Positions 31,017 through 38,621 of a stretch of DNA of 64,000 nt are shown here, piece by piece. The stretch is from Candidatus Saccharimonadota bacterium (GTDB taxonomy: Bacteria; Patescibacteriota; Saccharimonadia; Saccharimonadales; Saccharimonadaceae). The notes beneath the pieces are model-generated. The model worked only from the letters and a program-made list of their open reading frames with translations. It had not been told where the DNA came from and made no database searches. The DNA is taken from NCBI GenBank assembly GCA_017512095.1, contig JAFWHC010000002.1, positions 1 through 64,000 of the forward strand, read 5' to 3'. How positions within the stretch are numbered: the first letter of the stretch is position 1; each line of letters opens with the position of its first letter. The position numbers and the translations under genes are program-made.

Positions 31017-34000
31017 ATGAATAGGAGGACAATGAAAGCTAATAGGAAGCTTGGAAAAATAAAAGAAACTATTATTTTTGGGCGGTTGCTCAGAGGAAGT
31101 CTGACTGCGACCGCCGTTTTTGTGATGGCGTTTGTGTTTATGCCATACATTTTGGCGGAAGCCAATGCCGCGAACCGTGTGGATGCGGATATTCGCTGGA
31201 GCGCGATTGACCTTACGTTTGACCCGGACGTCGAGGCGACGAATGATGCGTTGGTGACGGCAGCGGAAGCAGCTGGAAAAACGGGCGGAAAGACGATTGA
31301 ACAGATGACGGATGAGGAACGCCAAGCTGCAATTGCACAGTTGACAGATGAAGAACGTCAAACCGTGATTAGCACAACGCTCGCCGATTCGACGCATGGC
31401 GATGTGGACTTTGGAACGATTGTGCCGACGGCAAAGCTTAATGGTAACTATGGCACTATGGTTGTTAAGAAGAAGACGATTGGCGTAACAACTCGCGGAA
31501 AATATTATGCAGTTTATCTTTCTATGTTGAACAACGATGTGACTGCTGGTGACGGGTCGGCATCTGCTCTTACTTATGAAGGTGCGAGCGATACAACCAT
31601 GAAGATTTCCTCCACTTCTGGTACTTGGGATGCGCCGAAGACTGTCATTGAGAACGGCAACAGCGGTTGGGGCTATATGGTGCCAGGAACCGCAGTAAAG
31701 AAAAGTGACGGAACAACTACAAGCGCCTTTGGCGGTTTGACTAGGACCAGCGTTGCAACTACTTTTGAAGGACTTCTCGATCAAAGTATTTATAGTACTA
31801 ACGGCGCAGCTTACACTTCCTCCATCTGGGCAGGTGTGCCAGCCAAATCTGCACCGCAGCAAATCTGGAAAGGTCTAAACTCAGCGGGTTATTCCAGCCA
31901 AGATACCTTTGACGTGTATTATGCAATCAACGTCGATAACGATGTAATGGCGGGAAGCTATGAGAACCAAATTGTTTATACTGCTCTTGCTTCGGCAGAA
32001 TCACTCGATTCCGTCTCTAACAACTTGACCCGTAATGTTAAGTTCGGGATGACCGGAACGGTGCAGACGATTTATTTCGATCTTGCGCAAACGGCGGCAA
32101 ATATCGTAAACGGAGATACGGTTAAAGTTCATCTTGTGCCTCACGATGTGATGGCTGCGGCGAACTATGATATTAGCCAGCTTTCTGCAACTGATAAACA
32201 GACTTATTCTGGCGACGCATACGAATGTGAAGTCGACCCGAGCAGCTTTACGACTGTAACGACACAGCAAGCTGTGACGGAAGGTTCACTTAGCTCGATT
32301 CAGTGCGAGATGCCGGTGGCGCAAGAAGCACAGGAATATGACTACTGGCTGGAAGTGACTGGTTATGGGTTTAACTATGCTAGCAAGATTGATAACGGCA
32401 ATGAACCGGCGTTCGTCTATGCCGGGCTTCAGACAAAACGCTCGAACGGCACTTTCTATGTAACGACCATGCAGGACATCTCTTCGGGGGTTTGCTCGAA
32501 CACAAACATTTGGAAAGATGGACTCGGTTCAGAGGCGAAGCTTTACAATCCGGACGGTACGACGGAAATCAAGACTGTGGCAGAAGGCGGTCAATTGCCT
32601 AATAACTATGCTACAGCAACTACGGCTGATGGTATCGGTACCTTTGCCCTTAGAGATACTCGCGATGGTAAGCGCTATACAGTGCGACGTCTCGCTGATG
32701 GTAACTGTTGGATGGTGCAGAACCTTAACCTTGACCTTTATTCCGGTATGACTCTCACTGCGAGCGATACCGACCTTAACTCACGTGATTCTTGGACACT
32801 TGCCGTGGACGCAGAGAAGACGAATGACGAAATCACAAACAATATGACCGCTGAAGGAAGTCGAACATGGATTGCTGATACTGGTTCTGCCTCGAAAGCT
32901 TGGCAAACCGCGCACGGTGTAGAAACGGTGACTTTGAAGCAATATACATATACCGAACCGACAGGTGGAACAACTCCTGGAGAAGGTGAAGGTGAAGAAA
33001 TCGATTCTAATTGGTCAGAGTTGACGCTTGCTGAATGTACCGGTGGCACCGCACAAAGGCCATGCTTTGCGACGGCGACGTCAGTTGCATACAATAAGGT
33101 TATTGCTACGCAAGCGGATGTTGACGCAAATCGTGCAACGGCAGTCGGGGAGATAATGACTACGCCAGTCAGCGTAACCGCGGCAGTTGCTCTTGCGGAT
33201 GGTTACAAGACAGACGATACAACGGGTTCGCCAGTTCGCGGGTTCGCTGCAGGTGCGTATTACGCCACGGTGGCTTATCAAGTTCGTAAACTAAACGCGC
33301 CGAACCTCACGACTTCAGGTAATGCCTACTCGTCGGAGAATATTGGGTCGACCTGTACGTATAGCTATTATAACGATCATTTGAAGGAAGGCACAGCCTG
33401 TGTCATCGAGACGAGCGGCGAACCGATGATTACACAATTTTCTAACGATGGCACCAGTGTTGGGATGGACTCGACGGAGATTCCGAGGCTTGCAATCAGC
33501 AAAGACCATCTCGGCAATACGATTGATTTTATGAACAACACGAGCACGAGTACTGCCTTCGAATACTCCGACGCAACCTATACATTGTTCCCGATGAGCA
33601 CAACTGGTGCGGATTATCGCTGGGCAAGAAACGGACGCGATGGTGCACACGTGATGGATACCGGACCAATGTACTTTAACGTTAGCTATACTGAAGAAGA
33701 AACGACCGTTGACGAAGAAACAAAGACTTATTACAGAGTGACTGCTGGTAACGGTAATGCTCGCTGTGCAAACTTTGGTACGGTGCAAGGAACTTTGACT
33801 GACCCGGCGACTGGAAATCCTTATAACTTTGTGTCCTGCATGGATGCGGAAGATAACACGCTTGCGATGGCAGATACGAGAACGGACGGCAACTGGTATA
33901 ACTGGTATGCAGCGGTGGCGGGTAGCACGCATCCGTCAAACGGCGCAACTTCCAGAGCGGCGGACTCCATCTGCCCGAAGGGCTGGAAGCTGCCATCTAA

Positions 34001-34331
34001 TAACGGCGACCAGGACTTCTATGGATTAATTGATGGCGGGTATAGTATTGGTAATAACACCCGCGGTAACCAAGCGACTAATACCTTAACTTCCAATGCT
34101 ACAGATGCAAAGATACGTGTGTTCCCGCTCTCCTTCCTGCGTAGTGGCTACTACTTCTGGAACTCTGGCGGCCTGAACACTCGCGGTAGCTACGGCTACT
34201 ACTGGTCGGCTGGTAGCGCCTCTGCGACTAACTCGTACGGCCTGAGCTTCTACTCTACCCTCCTGCACCCGCGGAGCAGCAACTACAAGGGCTACGGCTT
34301 CGCAGTGCGGTGCGTCGCGGCGGCGGAGTAG
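31017..34331 (+). CDS. DGR target: large membrane-targeted protein with variable C-type-lectin-like end
   Basis: A 1104-residue exported protein. A basic N-terminus and one hydrophobic segment (SLTATAVFVMAFVFMPYIL, about residues 37-55) form a signal peptide or anchor. From about residue 550 it shows the FISUMP-type pattern (RYTVRRLADGNCWMVQNL), then SICPKGWKLPS (about 980) and a final GYYWSAG...YGFAVRCV, which places the end in the formylglycine-enzyme/C-type-lectin fold used by DGR targets. Residues 1045-1093 are the variable part. The ATG at 31017 coincides with the predicted transcript start; an in-frame ATG at 31032 follows AGGAGG but with only three bases between. No sorting signal is present, so the N-terminal helix probably anchors it. 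A ligand-binding adhesin role is inferred. Confidence 0.85.
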   Translation: MNRRTMKANRKLGKIKETIIFGRLLRGSLTATAVFVMAFVFMPYILAEANAANRVDADIRWSAIDLTFDPDVEATNDALVTAAEAAGKTGGKTIEQMTDEERQAAIAQLTDEERQTVISTTLADSTHGDVDFGTIVPTAKLNGNYGTMVVKKKTIGVTTRGKYYAVYLSMLNNDVTAGDGSASALTYEGASDTTMKISSTSGTWDAPKTVIENGNSGWGYMVPGTAVKKSDGTTTSAFGGLTRTSVATTFEGLLDQSIYSTNGAAYTSSIWAGVPAKSAPQQIWKGLNSAGYSSQDTFDVYYAINVDNDVMAGSYENQIVYTALASAESLDSVSNNLTRNVKFGMTGTVQTIYFDLAQTAANIVNGDTVKVHLVPHDVMAAANYDISQLSATDKQTYSGDAYECEVDPSSFTTVTTQQAVTEGSLSSIQCEMPVAQEAQEYDYWLEVTGYGFNYASKIDNGNEPAFVYAGLQTKRSNGTFYVTTMQDISSGVCSNTNIWKDGLGSEAKLYNPDGTTEIKTVAEGGQLPNNYATATTADGIGTFALRDTRDGKRYTVRRLADGNCWMVQNLNLDLYSGMTLTASDTDLNSRDSWTLAVDAEKTNDEITNNMTAEGSRTWIADTGSASKAWQTAHGVETVTLKQYTYTEPTGGTTPGEGEGEEIDSNWSELTLAECTGGTAQRPCFATATSVAYNKVIATQADVDANRATAVGEIMTTPVSVTAAVALADGYKTDDTTGSPVRGFAAGAYYATVAYQVRKLNAPNLTTSGNAYSSENIGSTCTYSYYNDHLKEGTACVIETSGEPMITQFSNDGTSVGMDSTEIPRLAISKDHLGNTIDFMNNTSTSTAFEYSDATYTLFPMSTTGADYRWARNGRDGAHVMDTGPMYFNVSYTEEETTVDEETKTYYRVTAGNGNARCANFGTVQGTLTDPATGNPYNFVSCMDAEDNTLAMADTRTDGNWYNWYAAVAGSTHPSNGATSRAADSICPKGWKLPSNNGDQDFYGLIDGGYSIGNNTRGNQATNTLTSNATDAKIRVFPLSFLRSGYYFWNSGGLNTRGSYGYYWSAGSASATNSYGLSFYSTLLHPRSSNYKGYGFAVRCVAAAE

Positions 34332-34376
34332 TCCTCGCCCCTCTGGGCCGGTTCCTCTCTTTCCGGTCCCCCAGGT
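34131..34376 (+). repeat. DGR variable region (VR)
   Basis: The last 66 codons of the target gene plus 45 bases after its stop. It is identical to the template at 34734-34979 except at 19 positions, all of which are A in the template: nine A to T, six A to G, four A to C. They alter 15 codons between 34149 and 34295, nearly all AAC in the template (to Tyr, Phe, Thr, Ala, Gly, Ser, Leu, His). The invariant 3' part is GC-rich and holds a CTGGG...CCCAG hairpin, in the place of the initiation-of-homing element of known DGRs. Confidence 0.95.
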
Positions 34377-34733
34377 TTCTGGAACGACGTTCGGAAAGCA
34401 GCTGGAAAGGAAAACAAAAAAGCTCTTTGACACAAAAACTGAAGAATCTCTCCGGTCGGCGTGAGCCGACCGGGGTTTAGAGGCTTCAGCCCCATCCTGG
34501 AGAACCTATGGGGTCCAGGACGGAGCTGACGTCTCTAAGAGAGGCGTCTTGTTCTTCTACGGAGCGTCCTGGCTACACACATGACAGCTCCAAGAAAAAA
34601 GAACTTAGAGAAACCAGGAGCCCACTCTTATTTAGAGTTCTATGGGAGAGCAATCTCCTTGGTCGGAGCCTACGGGCGCTTGACCTGAATGAGCGACTCC
34701 TTGGGCGGATGCCCGCTCAGTGCGCTTCGTTGG
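34377..34733 (+). other. Structured spacer between VR and TR
   Basis: 357 bases without a convincing gene. CCGGTCGGC-GTGA-GCCGACCGG (34452-34473) is a perfect 9-bp stem with a GNRA loop. AGCCCCAT can pair with ATGGGGT, or TCCTGG with CCAGGA, as alternative folds near 34488-34520. GACGTCTC pairs with GAGAGGCGTC (34528-34548). TGAGC...GGGC-GGAT-GCCC-GCTCA (34690-34719) ends 14 bases before the template. It probably belongs to the DGR RNA. No terminator lies between the target gene and the template, so read-through is possible. Confidence 0.6.
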
Positions 34734-34979
34734 TCCTTCCTGCGTAGTGGCAACTACAACTGGAACTCTGGCGGCCTGAACAATCGCGGTAGCAACGGCA
34801 ACTACTGGTCGGCTGGTAGCAACTCTGCGACTAACTCGTACAACCTGAACTTCAACTCTACCAACCTGAACCCGCGGAACAACAACAACAAGGGCAACGG
34901 CTTCGCAGTGCGGTGCGTCGCGGCGGCGGAGTAGTCCTCGCCCCTCTGGGCCGGTTCCTCTCTTTCCGGTCCCCCAGGT
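34734..34979 (+). repeat. DGR template region (TR)
   Basis: A copy of the VR placed 603 bases downstream, same orientation. Between 34752 and 34898 it holds 18 AAC codons and one AAT (47 adenines in all); AAC cannot mutate to a stop by changes at its two adenines, a hallmark of DGR templates. It ends with the same GC-rich segment and hairpin as the VR. It is followed 17 bases later by a bidirectional terminator, so the template RNA has a very short 3' part. Confidence 0.95.
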
Positions 34980-34995
34980 CTCTCTAGTTCGGTGT

Positions 34996-35034
34996 AATAA
35001 TCCCCGTTAGAATAGCGGGGATTATTGTTTTTTT
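34996..35034. terminator. Bidirectional terminator between TR and RT
   Basis: AATAATCCCCG and CGGGGATTATT form a perfect 11-bp stem; T run on the plus side, and the A/T-rich left flank serves the minus side. It ends both the template transcript and the convergent RT transcript. Confidence 0.88.
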
Positions 35035-35040
35035 GGTCTT

Positions 35041-36189
35041 TTATTTGTTGTAGCTCCAGCCAAAGTCTTCAAAAAGTTCAGTTAGGTATTTAGTGTCGTT
35101 GAGATTTTTGAGAAGGCCGAGATAGGAAACCACGGATTGAAGGTCTTTGTGCCCGGCTTCAAATTCACGGATACAGGTGCGGAAGTTTTTGTCGATGCGC
35201 GGACCGGTGACGATATGGCCGGGATAAATCACGGCGCCAAGAAAGGGAACACCACGCTCGATAGGCTGGATGTAGCGTTTTTTAGGATGGAGCGTGAGCC
35301 CGAGGTCTTTGAGAAAGGACTCGATTTTTTTGATGTCGGCGAGGGCTTTGTTCAAATCTTCTTTTTTGACGAAAAAGTAGAAGTCGTCGACGTAACGGCC
35401 ATAATGTTTGTAGCCGAGAGTGATGGTCATATAGCGGTCGAGAGCGGAGAGATAGATGTTTGAGAGGAGCTGGGATGAGAGATTGCCGATGACGATGCCT
35501 TTGCCAGGCGGTTGGCAGAAAAGACTCTTGGCGCGAGGAAGATCGCGCCAGTCGCGCGGGCTGCCTTTTTTGATGACGTCTTTAACTGGATTGTCGAAAA
35601 TGATTTTAGACCAGAGAAAACGGAGCGTGTCGTAGAGCTGGTCTTTTTCTGGGAACTGACAATCAAGTCCCCAACAGACGCGTTCAAAAAGCCGGTCACG
35701 CGAGAGAGACATGAAATAACCGCGAATGTCGAGTTTGATGACATAAGTCGGGGTCTTGTAGTTGTTTGAGGCGGAGCGCATATGCTTTGAGAGACGGTAA
35801 ATGCCGTACCAAGTGCCCTTGCCGATGCGACAAGAGTAACAGTCGGGAATGAGTCGCCGATCCCACCATTCGGCGACGCTGTTGAAAAGAAAGTGATGGA
35901 CAACACGATCGCGGAAGGGGGCGGCGAAGATTTCCCGGATGACTGGTTTTCTGGTGACGAAGGCGATGCCTCGAGAAGGAATATAAGTGCGATCGACGAT
36001 GCTGTCTCGGAGGTTAATTAGGTTTTCTTGCGCGTTCATTTCGAAAATATGTTCGTCGCCCGTTGTGCGCTTGCCCTTGCGGGCGGCAAGGTAAGCAAGG
36101 CCAAGCTCGACGAGGAGCCAGTCGCGGAAGGGAAGATTGCTTTCTTGGAAAGAGGTGAGGCTGTCGGGGTTTGCGATATGGCTAGACAC
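35041..36189 (-). CDS. DGR reverse transcriptase
   Basis: A 382-residue reverse transcriptase that makes the adenine-mutagenised cDNA of the template. Motif A is VIKLDIRGYFMSLS (catalytic Asp), the motif before the palm is GIVIGNLSSQLLSNIYL with the IGNxxSQ signature of DGR enzymes, motif C is YGRYVDDFYFF (catalytic Asp pair), and ERGVPFLGAVI is the thumb-side motif. There is no maturase or endonuclease domain, which argues against a group II intron, and the retron-specific NAXXH/VTG motifs are not seen. It starts at a GTG that overlaps the accessory gene by eight bases (GTGTCTAG), so translation is coupled. Confidence 0.93.
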   Translation of the reverse strand: MSSHIANPDSLTSFQESNLPFRDWLLVELGLAYLAARKGKRTTGDEHIFEMNAQENLINLRDSIVDRTYIPSRGIAFVTRKPVIREIFAAPFRDRVVHHFLFNSVAEWWDRRLIPDCYSCRIGKGTWYGIYRLSKHMRSASNNYKTPTYVIKLDIRGYFMSLSRDRLFERVCWGLDCQFPEKDQLYDTLRFLWSKIIFDNPVKDVIKKGSPRDWRDLPRAKSLFCQPPGKGIVIGNLSSQLLSNIYLSALDRYMTITLGYKHYGRYVDDFYFFVKKEDLNKALADIKKIESFLKDLGLTLHPKKRYIQPIERGVPFLGAVIYPGHIVTGPRIDKNFRTCIREFEAGHKDLQSVVSYLGLLKNLNDTKYLTELFEDFGWSYNK

Positions 36190-36994
36190 GAGATTTGCTC
36201 CCTGTGCTGCTGATTTTTAGGTGGGCACGTTTAATATGGCGAATTAGAGCGATACAATCGTCCCAAATGTGAGTGATGGGGGCGATGGGGCACATTTTGC
36301 GTTCGACCATGGTGTTGAGATTGTAAGAAACGTGGCGAGCATAGGAATAGATTTTCTGCCAGCCGGTAGGTTCGGAAGTTAGGCCGTCGTTCATTTCGTA
36401 ATAGGTGGTGAACATGGCGTGAGCGAGGTTGCAGGTTTCTAGGCCGAGACATTCGCGGTCGAATGCGTTGAGCTTGCGGACCTCCTCATAAATTCGAGAG
36501 TCGAGGTGGCGAATGTAGCTGAAAGCTTCTGGGTCGAGGGAAGATTTGGGGCGGACGACGGCAAGGGCTTCTTCGCGGGATTTGATAAGGCTGGCGCGGA
36601 GCTCGTTTAGTGTTTCTAGAGAGAGTGAGATGTTGAGCTCGTAGACGACGACGCGTTTGCTAACGCGTTTTTCTTTGAGGACCTGGGCGAGGGTGAGGCG
36701 TTTTTCTAGAACGTTGAGGCCGCGAACGCAGATTACACCTTCGGGAAAAGTGGCGGTGGAGAAGTCAGTGTCGGACTGAATTGAGGGGTGAAGGTTGAGG
36801 ATTTTTTGGCAGACCTCGAAATAGTAAAGTAAAAGAGAGTTGCCGCCGATTTTGTGCCATTCGCCTTTGGCATCGCTTTGAAAAGCGATGATGCGGGATG
36901 TGTTTTGTTTTTCTAGCTCGATGACTTTTGTTTTTACGGCATCATAAAGCTGGCGCGAAGCGCGCAGCGAAGATTTTGAAAGTTGTTCGTTCAT
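36182..36994 (-). CDS. DGR accessory protein, Avd-like helical bundle with N-terminal extension
   Basis: A 270-residue protein. The C-terminal half has four predicted helices (around SRIYEEVRKLNAFDRE, LETCNLAHAMFTTYYEM, WQKIYSYARHVSYNLNTM and THIWDDCIALIRHIKRAH) and a basic tail, the layout of Avd, the four-helix subunit that works with DGR reverse transcriptases. Avd is normally about 125 residues; the extra 150 N-terminal residues (including IGGNSLLLYYFEVCQKIL and VICVRGLNVLEKRL) are not recognised. It is upstream of and coupled to the RT gene. AAGGAG precedes the ATG. The call rests on position and helix layout. Confidence 0.65.
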   Translation of the reverse strand: MNEQLSKSSLRASRQLYDAVKTKVIELEKQNTSRIIAFQSDAKGEWHKIGGNSLLLYYFEVCQKILNLHPSIQSDTDFSTATFPEGVICVRGLNVLEKRLTLAQVLKEKRVSKRVVVYELNISLSLETLNELRASLIKSREEALAVVRPKSSLDPEAFSYIRHLDSRIYEEVRKLNAFDRECLGLETCNLAHAMFTTYYEMNDGLTSEPTGWQKIYSYARHVSYNLNTMVERKMCPIAPITHIWDDCIALIRHIKRAHLKISSTGSKSRV

Positions 36995-37045
36995 TTTTCT
37001 CCTTTTTAAATTTGTTTGGGGTCGCAGTCCAAATCTAAATCTAAA

Positions 37046-37061
37046 AGGAGTAATTACTCCT
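37046..37061. promoter_or_regulatory. Perfect 16-bp palindrome in the accessory/RT leader
   Basis: AGGAGTAATTACTCCT, about 50 bases upstream of the accessory ATG and downstream of its -10 box. It could be a repressor site, or in RNA a hairpin whose arm mimics or masks a ribosome site. Confidence 0.6.
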
Positions 37062-37103
37062 CACGTACGGAAAGTGCTTCTGAGCGAAAGCCTAGATAGT
37101 TAT

Positions 37104-37148
37104 ATTATAGCAGAATCGGAATGTTTTTACTGCTATGGAAGTAGAATC
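37104..37148 (-). promoter_or_regulatory. Promoter of accessory/RT operon with operator copy 1
   Basis: On the minus strand TATAAT lies at 37104-37109. The -35 position is occupied by a copy of the repeat GTTTTTAC-n10-GTAAAAAC (here 37123-37148, right half degenerate: GTAGAATC) rather than a consensus hexamer. The same repeat occurs twice upstream of the neighbouring ATPase promoter, so an activator or repressor may act on both. Confidence 0.55.
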
Positions 37149-37179
37149 TTTTGTGAGGAGGTATAGACGGGGTATGTGA

Positions 37180-38394
37180 CTAGAGGTCGTTTAAGATGAA
37201 ATCGGGGAGGTATCGATGAATGATGCCGTTTTGGTTTTTCGAGAAAGAAGTATCTTTGTCGAGTGAGACAACGTATTTGGGGAAGTTGTCGTCTATACCT
37301 TCGAAAGCGCTAAACTCGCGTTCGGTTGTGGCGGAGTCGGTGAGCTTGTATGAAACTTGCATGTAGAGTTTTTCATGGTTTTTTTCGGCGATAAAGTCAA
37401 TCTCTCTTTCGCCGTTTTTTCCGAGATTTACGGTGTAGCCTTTGGAAATTAGCTCGTGATAGACGAGGTTTTCCAAGATTCCGCTTAAATATGAGCTGTT
37501 GCGTCCGTTAATGGCGTACAATAATCCAATGTCGCCAAGGAAGAATTTTTCTTGAGTTTTTAGGAAGGCTTTGCCACGAAGGTCATAGCGGGATACACGT
37601 TCGATTAGAAAAGTTTCTTCGAGCCAGGTTAGGTAATTGTAAATTGTTTCGGGGTTTAGGCTACGGCGCTCGTTTTTTAAGTATTCGCTGATGCTGTTGG
37701 CGGAGAATATATTACCAATATTATCGAAGATGTATTTGACTATGCGGGATAAAAGCTCTGTGTTGCGGATATTGTGGCGCTCGACGAGATCGCGGAAGAG
37801 AATTGAGGAATAAATATCTCGAACAATTTGGTCGCATTGCGCGATGCCTTGTTCGGCGATGTGGAGTGCGGGGAAACCACCTTTTTCGAGGTATTCTGTG
37901 AATAAAGTTTCGATGTTACTAACGTCTTCTCCGCGAGCGCGTTTGAAGTCGATAAATTCGGAGAAATTTAAAGTGGAGATGCGAATGTTGATGTAGCGGC
38001 CGGTTAGGAAGGTGGAAAGTTCTCTCGATAGGAGCTTCGAGTTGCTTCCGGTGAGGTAAATGTCGGTATCGCCTTCAGCGTAGAGAGCGCTGATAACCTC
38101 ATCCCATTTTTCGATATTCTGGATTTCGTCGAGAAGAAAATAGCGTTTGCCGTCTTTGTAGAGCTGGCGAACGAGGGCCAGAAAGCTGGACTTGTCTTGT
38201 ATGTCGGTATATTCGAGAGTGTCAAAGTTGATATGGACGATTTGGTCGGGTTTCTTGCCTTGTTCCAAAAGGAGATTTTGGACACATTCCAAAATTGTTG
38301 ATTTGCCGGCGCGGCGAATCCCGACAAGGATCTTAATTTGAGGCTTGTCGATGAACGGGGTGATTTGGTCTAGATAAAGTGGTCTCGTAATCAT
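37180..38394 (-). CDS. AAA (AAA_14) ATPase with DUF4143 domain
   Basis: A 404-residue protein of a widespread but functionally unknown family. Walker A GIRRAGKST (about residues 25-33), Walker B YFLLDEIQ (about 90-97), sensor-like YLTGSNSKLLS, a winged-helix middle (ISEYLKNERRSLNPETIYNYL) and a C-terminal restriction-endonuclease-like fold (ILENLVYHELISKGY, REIDFIAEK, YMQVSY). It has a full promoter (TTGACA at 38436-38441, TATTAT at 38413-38418, minus strand), a GGAG ribosome site, and two operator-like repeats upstream. It lies directly behind the DGR RT operon, in the same direction. Confidence 0.88.
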   Translation of the reverse strand: MITRPLYLDQITPFIDKPQIKILVGIRRAGKSTILECVQNLLLEQGKKPDQIVHINFDTLEYTDIQDKSSFLALVRQLYKDGKRYFLLDEIQNIEKWDEVISALYAEGDTDIYLTGSNSKLLSRELSTFLTGRYINIRISTLNFSEFIDFKRARGEDVSNIETLFTEYLEKGGFPALHIAEQGIAQCDQIVRDIYSSILFRDLVERHNIRNTELLSRIVKYIFDNIGNIFSANSISEYLKNERRSLNPETIYNYLTWLEETFLIERVSRYDLRGKAFLKTQEKFFLGDIGLLYAINGRNSSYLSGILENLVYHELISKGYTVNLGKNGEREIDFIAEKNHEKLYMQVSYKLTDSATTEREFSAFEGIDDNFPKYVVSLDKDTSFSKNQNGIIHRYLPDFILNDL

Positions 38395-38412
38395 GGTTGC
38401 TCCTTTTCTTTT

Positions 38413-38441
38413 ATAATAGCAAAAAGATAGGGTTTTGTCAA
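38413..38441 (-). promoter_or_regulatory. Promoter of the 37180-38394 ATPase gene
   Basis: Minus strand: TTGACA, 17-base spacer, TATTAT. The repeat copies 2 and 3 begin one base upstream of the -35 box. Confidence 0.8.
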
Positions 38442-38442
38442 T

Positions 38443-38510
38443 GTTTTTACTGCTATGGAAGTAAAAACTATTTGATTTTTGGAAGTTTTTACTGCTATGG
38501 AAGTAAAAAC
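38443..38510. repeat. Operator-like repeats, copies 2 and 3
   Basis: Two identical 26-base copies (38443-38468 and 38485-38510, 42 bases apart) of GTTTTTAC-n10-GTAAAAAC, where the ten-base centre is TGCTATGGAA. The half-sites are inverted, as for a dimeric regulator. Copy 1 lies at 37123 beyond the ATPase gene, in the accessory/RT promoter. Confidence 0.8.
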
Positions 38511-38534
38511 TTTTGGGAAGATGGTAAAATCTAT

Positions 38535-38568
38535 TTTACTATCTTTATAAAAGTAGTAAGATAGTAAA
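38535..38568. promoter_or_regulatory. Inverted repeat upstream of the 38622 ATPase gene
   Basis: TTTACTATCTT (38535-38545) and AAGATAGTAAA (38558-38568), perfect 11-bp arms with a 12-base centre, about 30 bases before the TATAAT of the 38622 gene. Possible operator. Confidence 0.6.
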
Positions 38569-38621
38569 GTGAGCTTTACGTTTTGCGAAACATGTGCTAT
38601 AATGCTTATAGAAAGGGAAAT

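Noticed and set aside
34689-34934. Open frame over the template region, apparently a gene with a FISUMP-like end
   Set aside because: It is the DGR template copy; its frame is open because it mirrors the target end, its first part has no homology and there is no ribosome site.
34131-34979. Simple tandem or segmental duplication as the explanation for VR and TR
   Set aside because: All 19 differences fall on template adenines with all three outcomes; ordinary duplication and drift would not restrict changes to A.
35041-36189. Group II intron or retron reverse transcriptase
   Set aside because: No maturase or endonuclease domain, no intron RNA ends, no msr/msd; the IGNxxSQ motif and the VR/TR pair indicate a DGR.
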